From: Cheilinus undulatus
Lineage: Eukaryota; Chordata; Actinopteri; Labriformes; Labridae
Reading direction: 5' to 3'
NCBI RefSeq assembly: GCF_018320785.1
Contig: NC_054866.1
Span: 35,441,000-35,504,999, forward strand
Length of the DNA: 64,000 nucleotides
In this document: positions 35,938-47,422 of the stretch, piece by piece
Layout of the letters: every line of letters begins with the position of its first letter
How positions within the stretch are numbered: the stretch's first letter is position 1
Notes under the pieces: model-generated
Seen by the model: the letters and a program-made list of their open reading frames with translations, nothing else
Database searches by the model: none
What the model was told of the DNA's origin: nothing
Translations under genes and position numbers: made by a program

Positions 35938-37429
35938 TGTTGATTGTATTTACTTGAACTCTAGCTTGTCTTGACCCAATAATAGTGCAAGACAGAATGA
36001 TGGATGCAGACATCATGACAACTATTAACAAGACTTTTAGGACCTTCATAGTCCTCACCTGTTCTCTACCCATAGTTATTGTATTATCAAAAGGTGTTAG
36101 ATTTTATTATTTTGTGCCAAACTTAAAAAAACCCCAACAAAGTTTAATTTAGACTGCTGATAAGAAAGAAGAATGACATGAGAAATCAAGCAGAGAAACA
36201 AACAAGTGAGGAGGAAAGAGATCACAACAACCCCCTAATTGATTCCAAGTGTGACATTAGCCTGTTGTGACAGAGGGGTTAATTAATAGACTCATTTTTT
36301 CTGCTTGAAACCGTATGCCACCTGATGTTCCTGTTGTTGTGTAAGAGGATGAAGCAATCTTCATTGTTGGTCTTTTGTGTTTGCGTTTTGGGGCCCTGCT
36401 CCAGCTCTCCCACAGGAGTCGAGCCACTGGGTAATGAAGTCAAGCCTGCAACAGATGGGGACTTGTTTATCTTTCACTTTTTTTCTTCTGGGTTGTTTTT
36501 GTCATTGCACAAGTGCAATGTTAATTTCTGTATTGCATCAGTGTATTTTTGAACCTGAAGACATCAGTGTTGGCACAAGTTTTTTTTTTTTTTTTTTTTT
36601 TTCAAATGACAAGGGTATTCTTGGGCTTGATGGGGGCCTTATTGAACAGTAATAATATCATTTTCACATAGTACTAACATAAAGTTTCTTTGTTTCACAG
36701 ACTCTCCATAAAGGTTTCCTCTAGTCTGTTGGAAGTTATTCAGGGTTTAAACATTTATTAAGTTTTCTGCGTGGGTAAATACAGCCCTTGCTACCATTTC
36801 TTTACATTCTCACAGCAATGAGGTAATATTACCTGCACAATTTGTCTCCAAATGACTTTTATTTTCCAGTAAGCTTTTTTTTAATCTGGAAATGTATGCT
36901 TTATCTTCTATCATATAATTGCATAAAACAAGGATCTTGAGTCTTGAGTAGAAGTTTTAAAACTGTTATTATATATTTCTTTCAAACAAAGGTCCATAAT
37001 AGGCAGGAGAAATGATTACAAGGACTCATAACTCTTTGGATGTACCTAAAGGCATAACAGAATCTATGATACTTGTTGATAGATCAATATGAATACCTGT
37101 TTTGATATTATAGCATCAGAATTCAATGCCCTCTGCACCTGATTTTAGGTAATGTCTTTCTTTTATTGTCAGACATTGCAAGTAAGTTCCTGCACACTGT
37201 GTAGATTACACAGGTGCATTTGGTATTCAGTTTCTGACAAGTTGTACAGTGTCTGTGCAATAATAACCACATGCAGGAGTTTACTTAGGATTTTTTATTG
37301 ATGAAAACAAGATTTATGATAGATTAACTCTTCTACGGGGCACCTGTGCTTAACCTTTGCTTCTTATTAGGCCATGTCTCATTACAATTATACTGATTGC
37401 ATCATTCTAAAAACGTGGTATTGAGCAGG
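35938..37429. other. gene-poor spacer, nothing recognised
   Basis: AT-rich DNA with a T-run of about 24 at 36579-36602. No protein motif is seen in the short open frames (for example 36325-36552). Confidence 0.45.
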
Positions 37430-37885
37430 GCTCCTGCAGACCCTTGATAAGTTGTAAATAGTCTTAAATTGCACGTTTGAAACTGAAGGCGGTAAAATGT
37501 CTTTAAAAGTCTGATTTTTACCAGTGAGAGGTCTTAAATTTTTGCACTTGAGTAAGACATTTCCTTATCAAATCTTTTTTTTTTGCCAACCTTATATGAT
37601 TTTAGTCATCTTCCACCACAGACTGTTGCGTAAATATTGTCTATAATTCAGAGAATTCAGTGTTGGACGTTCTAAATTTCCTGTAGGAAATCTCAGACCC
37701 CTCTCTGTTTTTTTCTGACTCACTGTGATTTAGAAACTTACTGTTGTGAAACACTTGTCCTGTTCTCTGTTACATTTGGGATAGCAGGTTGCCCACTTAA
37801 AAATTCTAACAAGCCTTCCCTGAAAAAAGTATGACTCTGCTTTTTAATAGTTAAACTGTTTAGGATAAGCTCAGAACACTGACTC
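37430..37885. repeat. dispersed repeat, second copy
   Basis: Matches the repeat in intron 3 of gene A (3530-3690 and 4257-4560) in the same orientation and order, including AGTGAGAGGTCTTAAA and GAATTCAGTGTTGGA. It lacks the central segment of the first copy. Confidence 0.6.
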
Positions 37886-38224
37886 AGCACCAAGCCATGA
37901 GGTTAAAGGAACTGCAGAGCTCAGAGACAGGATTGTTGTAAGGCACAGACTGGGGTAGATTCATGACAGACAAAATTAATTTAAATGACTGTAGCATCAG
38001 ACTACAACAAAACAAAATTGATAAAAAAGCAACAAGGGTCTGAATTCTTTCTAATAAATGCACTGTATATCTTCTTCTGTTCAAAGTTTTGGGATGTGGA
38101 GCAGATACTAGCTGTCACTTGGCTGAGAGGTGGCCTACATCCTTGACTGGTCATTGGTCAATCCCAGAACTGACAAATAGAGAAACAAAAAACAAAACAA
38201 AACAAAACAAAAAAAAAACTTAGA

Positions 38225-38358
38225 GTCCTCATTTAACCAAGCCAGCATGTCTTGACTGTGGGAAGAAGCCAGAGGACAGACACAGAAAGGCCCTGTGGGA
38301 CAGGGAATCAAACCTTTCTGTAAGGCTAAAGCCTTAACCACTGCACCACCATGCAATC
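38225..38358 (-). repeat. tRNA-derived SINE fragment
   Basis: Read on the minus strand it begins with GGTGGTGCAGTGGTTAAGGC (A-box region), has a B-box-like GGTTTGATTCCC, and continues CCTTTCTGTGTC and CTTCTTCCCACAGTC. This is the order of the common fish tRNA-like SINE. It is decayed and not a functional tRNA gene. Confidence 0.7.
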
Positions 38359-38853
38359 CTGTTCAGTCATCAGGGATATGGGAAAGCAAATTTTATCTCT
38401 GGATGTTCACATACTGATTTGACAATGGTAACAGAACTGTACAGAGCAGTTTAGGGTTTGTAATTATAAGACATCTATGCTGAGGCAGGTCACAGAACTT
38501 AAAAAGTCCTCTTAAATGCTTGCTTTACTGTTCTGATGCTTCTCCTTTTACACAATGGTTGCTTTTGGTTGCATTAGATAAACACTGCTGGCTATGTTTT
38601 TTTTTTTTTGTTTGACAGGAAAACTTTATTCAGTGGCTTTTCTGTCATTTTAAGAGCATTTTTGTTGAGACGGTGCTTTTATTTTGGAAGGAGTCTTTCT
38701 TAATGAAGGCATTTATACATATTATGCAGCAGTCTTCAATAATGTAGAGATTTGCTGAAACAAGCAAATAAATACTATAACAGAAAAAAAAAGAAATCAG
38801 ATATTTGAGTTACATGAGAAACACCGGATCAAAAGTGGGAGTATTTACATGAT

Positions 38854-41800
38854 TTAATATTGTATATCATTATTGGACGTTTTGCCCATTATATGTTTTC
38901 TAGTGTTCTGCTCAGGTCTGAACAAAATAATGAAACATTTTGGCATAAAAATGCAGAGAAGTAGCCCATAACTGGAGGCTAAGATAGCAAATATCTCCAC
39001 AGCCACAGTAAACTTTCCTGGAGAGCTGACATACGCTGGAATAAATGTGATCCAGACTGCACAGAATATCAGCATGCTGAAGGTGATGAATTTCGCTTCA
39101 TTGAAATTATTGGGCAGCTTTCGAGCCAGAAAGGCCAGAATAAAACACAAGAGAGCAAGAAGGCCGATGTATCCTAACACGGCCCAGAACCCCACAGCTG
39201 AGCCAAGATCACACTCTAATATTATCTTCTCTTTGTAGTGTTTCATGTTTTTTAGTGGAAAGGGAGGGTTGATTGTCAGCCAGAGTATACAGATTAAAAC
39301 TTGTATGAGAGTGAAAGCCAGGACGCTGATTCTTTGCTGTGCAGGCCCGAACCATTTCATTACATTACTACCTGGGAGAGTCGCCCTGAAGGCCATTAGT
39401 ACAACTATAGTTTTCCCCAGCACACATGATATACAGAGGACGAAGGTGATGCCGAATGCTGTGTGTCTCAGCATGCAGGACCACTCAGAGGGCCGGCCGA
39501 TGAATGTGAGAGAGCACAGGAAGCATAAAGTCAAGGAGAAGAGAAGCATGAAGCTCATCTCAGAGTTGTTGGCCCGGACTAGCGGTGTTTCTTTGTGGCA
39601 GTAGAAGACTAGTGTTGTTATCATAGTTAAGAAAACTCCAAGCAAGGAAAATAAAGCCAATAATGTTCCAAGGATTTCATTGTAAGCCAAGAACTCGATG
39701 ACTTTAGGGATGCAGGTGTCTCTCTGGTTGTTGGACCAGTATGTCGGAGGACATTTCATACAGATGATTGAGTCTGCAAGATAATAGAGAGTATATGTAT
39801 TAATTATGGGATCTGTTGTCTCAAAATCAGTGCATACTAACATGTTTTACACTTGTTTAATAGGGATGCATCAGATTTTTGCTGATACCCCATATGCTGC
39901 TATTTACAAATTTATTTTAGTTACTGATACTGATATTCCATTATGCATTTCAGACCTAAAACATAGGCCCTTATGACGCACTTTAAAGCAGTATTACTAA
40001 ACCCTGCTTAACCAAAGAGCCAAATTGTTGAAAAATACCTTTAAAAGAGCCATGATCTAAGTGGTGAAAAGTGCAATAAAAATGAGTCAAAGTGGGAAAA
40101 ACGTTCAAAAAGTAGCAAAGAAGTGGCAGAATGTGGGTGAAAAGGGGCAAACTAGGCATAAAATAGCAAAAACTGGGTAAAAAATGGGGAGAAAAATTAG
40201 TTACAGGCAGCAAAAATGGTAAAAAAAAAAAAAAAAAGCGGTTAAAACGTAAAAAATGAGTGAAAAGTCACTGAAATGGGCAAAAAGCAGCAAGAGCGGA
40301 AAAAAAATGGGGAAAAGAAATGGAATTCAAAGGCAAAAGACAGCTTAAATGGGTAAGAAGTGGCAAAAAAGGGGATTTTCAAATAGCAAATGGGGAGGGG
40401 AGGCACAGCCAAAAATTAAAGGCTGACGATTAAAGGTATCGCTGCACAAGAGTGTAGCTTGCAATGGATAGTTTCTGAGGTAAAAGTTTCCCTTTTTTAA
40501 GTTTTTTTGGGAGAAAAAATATTTCAACTGAAGACAGAAGAGCCACATGTTGAGTATCTCTGCTTAAAAGGTTAACAATGGAGAAACAAGCAAACTTGAA
40601 AGTTTGTGTCTGTTGGTCCTGCCTAAGTCTCCACAAACTACATGTGGCTATTATTTACAGCCAAATGAGCTAATATCTGCAGGTACCATTTTCAGGTTGA
40701 TTATATTGTGGATCCCTAATGTTTTATTTATTCTGTCTCATGTATACAGGAAATAAAACATTGGCATGTACCTGTTATGTTACTGATCTCGCCTGCTGGA
40801 CACGGTATGCATTCATAACAACATACTGGCTTTCCTTTTTGGAGGACCTTATGAGTTCCTGGGAGACAGCTCTCACTGCAGATTGACACGGGAACCTCCT
40901 AAACACACAAACACACTTCATATACACTCTGTATGGCATGGAGAGTCAAAGAGGAATGGATAGTATAATAAACCATTATGTATAGGATGATTTTTAGGAC
41001 AATTTTACCTTAATCAGACCATTTCCCCACACAACTGGGATGTTATTGGTAATAAACTGATTGCTCTCTGGGAGAGAAGCATCATAAACGCCCACTGTTA
41101 CCCCTTCCATGGTCCCTTTGTGGGTCACTTGCAGATTAACCAGTTCATATCTGGCAGGCGAGTCCCCGTTGCTGTCGAAATAAACTCTTTCCCCTTCTTT
41201 AGTGGTGAAATTCACTAAATCAAGGTATTGCAAGACCTATAAAGAAGTGAACAGCTTTAATCTGCAGTAATCTTTGCTTTTATCACTCTGCCAGACTTAA
41301 GCAGTGGATCCTCACCTGCCATGGTTGAATGTTTTTACTGTCAGCACAGCTGCCGTTTGCAAAAGGCCCTTTACCCTCTTCACATTTGATCAGGTTGTCA
41401 AGAGCGTGAGCGACTGCATAAACAGACTTGTACACATTGTTAGTGAATCTCAGCTCGGACACATCGGTGAACTGCAAGTCAACATTTTGCAGGCTTTCCG
41501 ACCCAGTGCACGGCTTTTTCTGTGTGTTTTCTGTTTCATTCAGAGCGCAGTTGAACACATCTTCCCAGAAATCCCTGACAAACTGACTGTCGGGAAACTG
41601 CAAGGGGTGGAGCTGCCTCAGGTGCTCCTCGAGCCCGGGGATGTCAGCTTTGCTGACAGTGAATCCTAGTGAACCAACCAGGATTCTGTGTCCCTCGCTG
41701 TCTGTGAGAGAGTGATCCGTGACCCAGGCATCACTCCCAACCCACTGCAGCCCTGTTATGTTCTGTTTGAACAGCTCTTTGGCAAGCAGCTTAATTTCTC

Positions 41801-42842
41801 TGTGAGACATGAATGCCATGACTACTTTGGATGTAGCATGCTTTATTATCTCTACTATCTCCTGCAGTCTCTCAGGTGGGCCTGACGATGAAAATGCCTC
41901 AGAATATTCAATGCACACTCCTAGTTCTTGTGCAGCTTGGATGAATGCAGCTATACCATTTAGGCCATATTCGTTATTCACAGCTATAGCCCCAATCCAG
42001 GTCCAACCAAAGTGTCTGACCAGCTTTGCCAGAGCTCTGCTCTGGTAGAAATCACTGGGAATTGTTCTGTAAAAAGTTGGATATTCTTTCCTGTTGCTAA
42101 GACAGGCACAGGTGGCAAAATGGCTGATCTGCAAAGAAAGAAAAAGACATTTGACCATGTAATTTTTAGCTCCTGTTGCTCAGAGCCTTCTATTACATTG
42201 CCAACATTTGCATAAAATTACACTTCACACTGGTCCTCCCGCTTGACTTACCACAGGTATATGAAACTTTCCAACAACTGGTGCAAATGCAATTGTTGGT
42301 CTTGATCCTGAATGTCCTAAGATAGCCTGCACTGTGTCAGTTTTAGTGCAGTTGTCATCACTGATTTCCTCCTTGACTCCACTCACCAGTGCCAGTGCAG
42401 CTCTCAGTATGTCCATCGATCCACACTCACCGTAGATCTTGTAGCCCAGTTTAACTCCTGGGAGCATGTCAGGGTTTTTGTTGATCTCACTTATAGCAAA
42501 TATCACAGTCTGAGCAAACTTAAATTCTCTGAAGTTAAAGCTGGAGTGATAAACATAGAACAGAATAATACAAATGTTATTAGTGCATCAAATACAAGAT
42601 GAAATACACAACAATCATAAATGTCATTCAAACAGTACATACTTCTTGCATTTCCTTACACCTGGAATTGTCTCAAATGTATCAACTACATAATCCTGCC
42701 CGGTGCGAAATGAAAAAATGCCTCCAATAACTAGGTCACCATTTTGGGCTAGTTCAGGTGGTTTTGCAGAGCCTTGCAGTCGACACTCACAGTCTCCTTC
42801 TCCCATAAGTAGAGTAAAGAGGATCAGCCTCAACAATGGCAT
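38854..42842 (-). CDS. OlfC/V2R receptor gene D, six exons
   Basis: Minus-strand OlfC receptor, 857 codons plus stop. Exons: 42842-42643, 42540-42252, 42128-41316, 41236-41009, 40895-40772, 39773-38854. The start is [18 protein letters not shown], a good signal peptide; the frame is open upstream only through a TTG. The flytrap covers about residues 22-505 ([68 protein letters not shown]). Exon 5 has CCYECIPC. The 7TM exon starts at about residue 552 with [10 protein letters not shown] and contains [50 protein letters not shown] and [22 protein letters not shown]. Intron 5 holds a MITE. Parts of the membrane exon are almost identical to gene F. It appears intact. Confidence 0.94.
39861..40718. 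mobile_element. TAGGGATGCA MITE with nested GGCAAAA repeat tract, in intron 5 of gene D
   Basis: The left end TAGGGATGCATCAGATTTTT pairs with the right end GTGGATCCCTA. The flanks TTGTTTAA and ATGTTTTA agree at six of eight positions. Inside, about 40000-40570 is a second element with ends like CTGCTTAACCAAAGAGCC and AGAGCCACATGTTGAGTATC. Its core is a purine-rich tract of short degenerate units such as AGTGGCAAAAA and AAATGGGTAA. Confidence 0.65.
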
Positions 42843-42896
42843 AGCTCTGCTCTGCAATCAAGACCCGGCCAATCAGCCCTACAGCTGACTGCAGGG

Positions 42897-42904
42897 CTTT
42901 ATAC
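42897..42904 (-). promoter_or_regulatory. TATA box of gene D
   Basis: GTATAAAG on the minus strand lies about 56 bases before the ATG at 42842. An inverted CCAAT (GATTGG) lies between it and the ATG. The implied leader is short. Confidence 0.5.
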
Positions 42905-43614
42905 ACACTCAGCAACAAGTGGGCAGTTGTCATGGTTAAACTTGAGCCTCAGGAGGCAGCGGGAAAGCCAAACAAGTGGAGCCAAAGATGTTTTGTCCGT
43001 GAAACTGGGTTTTGTTTTGGACGTCAGTTTTAAAAGGTGTGTTTAGTATCTGAAAATCAGCAAGGGATTTGACTCTGTGCTTGTCCGTTGTCTAAGGCTT
43101 AATGTACTGTGGGTCTTGATTGAAATACCATTGCTGCTATTTTTTCTCTGTTGTTTGTCACCAGGGTCATCACTAGTATTTCAGCTTTGAAGTGATACAA
43201 GTAAAATTAATCTGTGTTGATATCTGTTTTAATACACAGGCAGCAAAATTGAAGTCCCAGATCCCCATTATTTACTTATTTTTTGTTTATTGCTACCTTA
43301 CTGGAACATAGCCAATTTTTAGTGCAAAAATGACAGTGTGTAGGGGTTTGCCTGCAATCTTCGCCTTTACACCTGCTGTATGAAACTGGTGTGCCTTTTT
43401 AAAGTTTCAGTGCTTTTATTTCTATTCATTATAAAAATGACAGATTTTAAGTGCAATGAGAACAGGCGTCTGAAATGGCAGCACAATCAATCAAGATTTC
43501 ATCCTCATTAGCATGAACGAAAGTCTGAATTTATGCAATAAATGAGAACATTATTACTTCATGCAATCCTCCTTTTCTTATCATGTGGAAATTTTCCCCT
43601 TTGGATGAAAGACA
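42905..43614. other. 5' flank of gene D, nothing else recognised
   Basis: About 0.7 kb of ordinary intergenic sequence. No gene or repeat with two ends is seen. Confidence 0.45.
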
Positions 43615-43616
43615 TA

Positions 43617-45147
43617 CAGTGCCCTGAAAAAGTATTTGCCCCTTTCTGATACCTGATTTTTTTGCATATCTGTCACACTTAAATGTTTTGGATCATCAAT
43701 TTTAATATCTTACAAAGACAACCCAAATAAATATAAAATGCAGTTTCTAAATGATGATTTTATTTATTAAGGGAAAAAAATCCAGACCTATCTGGCCCTA
43801 TGTGAACAAATAAGACCTGATTACTGCCAGATTTGTTGACTCAAGAAATCACTTAAATAGAAGCTGTCAGACAAAGTGAAGTAGACTACAAGATCTCAAA
43901 AAGAAACACATCATGCCACGATCCAAAGAAACTCAAGAACAAATGAGAAACAAAGTGATTGAAATCTGTCAGTCTAGAAAAGATTAAAAAGCCATATCCA
44001 AGGCTTTGAGACTCAAGCATACCATGGTCAGAGCCATTATCCACAAATGAAGAAAACTGGGAACAGTGGTGAACCTTCCCAAGAGTTGTTGGCCAATCTA
44101 AATGTCTCCAAGAGTGCATGACGACTCATCCAGGAGGTCACAAAAGAACCCAGAACCACATCCAAATAACTGCAGGCATCACTGGCCTCAGTTAAGGTCA
44201 GAGTTCATGACTCAACCATAAGAAAGACACCTGGCAAAAATGGCATCATGGGAGAGTTCCAAGGCCAAAACCACTGCTGACAAAAAAGAGCACAAAGGCT
44301 CGTCTCACATTTGTCAAGAAACATCTTGATGGTCCCCAAGACTTTTGGAGAAATATTCTGTGGACTGACGAGACAAAAGTGGAACTTTATAACAGGTGTC
44401 CAGCCTGTTACATCTGGCGTAAAAATAACAGCATTTGATAAAAAGAACATCGTGCCAACAGTCAAACATGGTGGAGGCAGTGTGATGGTCTGGGGCTGCT
44501 TTGCTGCTTCAGGTCCTGGACCACTTGCTGTGATTGATGGAACAATGAATTCTGCTGTCTACCAGAAAATCCTGAAGGCTAACGTCTGGCCGTCAGTATG
44601 TGCCCTCAAGCTTAAGCGCTCTGGGTTATGCAGCAGAACAACGACCCGAAACATACCAGCAAGTCCACCACTGAATGGCTCAAGAAAAACAAAATTAAGG
44701 TTTTGGAGTGGCCCAGTCAAAGGCTGGACTTAAATCCTATTGAGATGCTGTGGTGTGACCTTAAACTGGCAGTTCATGCTCGATTACCCTCCAATATGGC
44801 TGAATTAAAACAATTCTGTGAAGAAGAGTGGGCCAAAATTCCTCCACCGCGATGTGAAAGACTCATCACCAGTTATCGCAAACACTTGATTTCAGTTATT
44901 GCTGCCAAGGGTGGCACAACCCCTTATTAGGTTCTGTAGGCAATTACTTTTTCACACAGGGCCAGATAGGTTTGGAATGTTTTCCCTTAATAAATAAAAT
45001 CATCATTTAGAAACCACATTTTGTATTTATTAGGGTTGTCTTTGTGAGATATTAAAATTGGTTTGATGATCTGAAACACATAGGTGTTAGAAATATGCAA
45101 AACAACCAGGAATCAGAAAGGGGGCAAATACTTTTCCCTGGTACTCT
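43617..45147 (+). mobile_element. Tc1-like transposon with about 200-bp inverted repeats, inactive
   Basis: Flanked by TA. The left end CAGTGCCCTGAAAAAGTATT is matched inverted at the right (GAGTACCAGGGAAAAGTATT). Inverted similarity extends about 200 bp inwards (43617-43815 against 44945-45147), including ATTTAGAAACCACATTTTGT-like sequence at the right. The plus-strand transposase begins near 43915 (MPRSKETQEQMRNKVIEICQ) and ends at 44930. It is broken by many stops. The last open part (44628-44930) has [13 protein letters not shown] and WPSQRLDLNPIEMLW. Confidence 0.92.
43915..44930 (+). pseudogene. Tc1-type transposase, disrupted
   Basis: DDE transposase of the Tc1 family. The N-terminal DNA-binding region has several stops. 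A middle stretch with VKHGGGSVMVWGCFAASGPG (from about 44461) is open. The final catalytic region is in another frame. No function is expected. Confidence 0.88.
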
Positions 45148-45339
45148 AGCTCCTTAGTCATACCCAAACTGGACAGGTGTTTCCCACATGTTCGACAGTT
45201 TCCACACTGGGCTTACACCTACAAGTTGACAAGGATAAATCTGAAGCATTGCCAAAGTCATGTCAACAACTGTCCTCAGACATCACCCTAAGTAAGAGGG
45301 ATAGCATGCATTGCACTGGTACTAAAGTAAAGTGCAGAA

Positions 45340-46000
45340 CAGGGATCATCAACTGGTGGCCCTGAGCCCAAATTAGGCCCCTCACAGCTTCCCATCTGGC
45401 CCCCATAAGATTATTAAATTATAAGAAGATGGGAAGCAACAAAAAGTGTTTTGGTATTTAGTGTATTTGTCCATCAGTTCCTACAACTATTAATGGAACC
45501 CCTTTAACAATTGACTTTAGAATTTTTTTTTTTTTCAGCAATGATTTAAAATTTGATGGCATCAAGGAAACCTTCCTGTAAGCCAATGATAAGCAAATTT
45601 AATGCATAATAAGCACATTCCTGTTAGTCTATTCTTGATCAAAGCTGTGGTTTTCTGCAATAAATTTCTGATTCAAGATCTTTTTGTGTAATATACCCTG
45701 CCTGACATGAAACAGGCAAAAAGTCTGTTTCCTGTTTCCATGTGTTCTTCACAATTTATGACATAGTATATTGGCATCAAACCCAGTAATGAAGGACATA
45801 ATAGTGCATGAAATATGTGGCCAAACTATCACATTTGCCACCTTGTACCTGATTGTAGTATTGGCAGTTAGGATGGATCTTACTGGTAAAGGATAAAATT
45901 TATGTTCATTTGGAAGAAAATGAAAATATTTTAACAAAATATGTTAATTTGACCAAAATTCCAGTTTTATTAATAATTCGGCCCCCAAAGCGCCTGTGTA
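45340..46000. repeat. probable hAT-type MITE fragment
   Basis: Begins CAGGGATCATCAACTGGTGG and CCCTGAGCCCAAATTAGGCC, a common fish repeat start. Near the other edge is TTCGGCCCCCAAAGCGCC. The two edges do not form a clear inverted repeat, so the boundaries are approximate. Confidence 0.4.
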
Positions 46001-47422
46001 GGGGAAAGCTGGCTCATACAGATGTAGCTGATTACCCTTGGCATAATATATGTACAATATACAACTGTTAAATTTGTCCATGTTTCTACAATATTTTCCC
46101 TTTCTTTCTTGTTTTCACCATTTGATATACAACCAGTTTACAGGAAACTAATGTATTATCATGGTCATGAGGAAGAGGGTGAGGTCCAGTAGTAACGAGC
46201 TGAAAGCAGACTTATCACCACCAGAATGCATACACCTTTGTCATGAATCAATTCTGATTTGGTGATTGTACACTCAGAGATGGACAATCCAGTAAAATGA
46301 CAGAATCAAAAGCCTAACCTTACATTAAGTGTGCATGCAAACCATAGACAGTAGAAATGTTGGTTGAAACATGTCAGACATCAGCTATTTGGTTATTTAA
46401 GGTGGCATCTGAGACTAATCTGTGGCTGCCATATTGAAAACACTATCTCAACTAACATTAGATCAGCTGAGTATCAAGAAGAGATATGTAATCAAAACAG
46501 ACAAAGTTGATTTGTAAAGAATAACCCTTGTGTTTTCCCATAAAGGCATGAACTTTTCTGGCCAAATTTTTTTTTTTAACCAGGCTGTATATAAATTCAT
46601 TTCATAGAGAACATTTTTGAGTGTGCATTGGCTTCATTTTTCAACAATGGAAGTTGCTGTTTAATGTAAAAATGCTGACCAATGTCAAATGAGAGAAGCC
46701 AAAAGCAGATAACACCCTCAGCTGACAAAAAAGTATTGTGATGTACAGTGCTGTGTAGACCTTTTATGCATGTTTTGGACAAACACTGGTGCTAAAATAA
46801 AGCGAGTAATGGGGAGTAAGCCAGCCTGAGGACACCACCAGGCAGAAAGGAGGATTGCCACAACCCAGGTCAAGCTCTAGATGTCCTTGCATTTTAACAG
46901 GGACATGGGAAAATAATCTGTTAAAAAAAAACTTCACACTTTTAGTGTGGAGGAAGGCATGGATGTGATGATGGCCTTTGGTTCTGTCTGGTGGGGTAGG
47001 AGTGTTGCCATGAGCCTCTGGTCGTGCTGTTGAGGGTCTGAAAACTGCAGGCAGTCTCCTGGTGTTCACCAGGGCCTGGACCACAGAGATGCCATTGAGC
47101 TTGACCTTGGCTGCTGAGCAACACACACATGGCTTGACATGTTTCGAGCTTGACTCCGCCCTCTCCTCTCCAGCTCCACATTGTGACACATCGCCCTGTG
47201 ATTAATCCGTAGCGCCCTATGCCTAAAACTCATGCACATGACTGCTTGTATTTGTTTAATCAAATTAAACCATCCTTTATTTGCATCATTTTAAAATAAT
47301 TCTCATGATATTGTTACAGGCCTATGTTCTTCATGTGGTACAGTCCTAGTGTAATAAAGACAGACTGGTTCATTAACTGTGGTGGTACAGGAAGGCCTTT
47401 GCTACCATTTTATTTGGAAATT
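46001..47422. other. 3' flank of gene E, nothing recognised
   Basis: Between the repeat and gene E. Overlapping minus-strand open frames at 46764-47263 come from a locally GC-richer patch and have no family motif. Confidence 0.45.

Noticed and set aside
38225-38358. tRNA gene
   Set aside because: A-box and B-box-like sequence is present, but it continues into the body of a common fish SINE and the cloverleaf is not kept.
46764-47263. Overlapping minus-strand open frames of 65-141 codons
   Set aside because: No family motif, signal peptide or splice partners; they come from a locally GC-richer patch.
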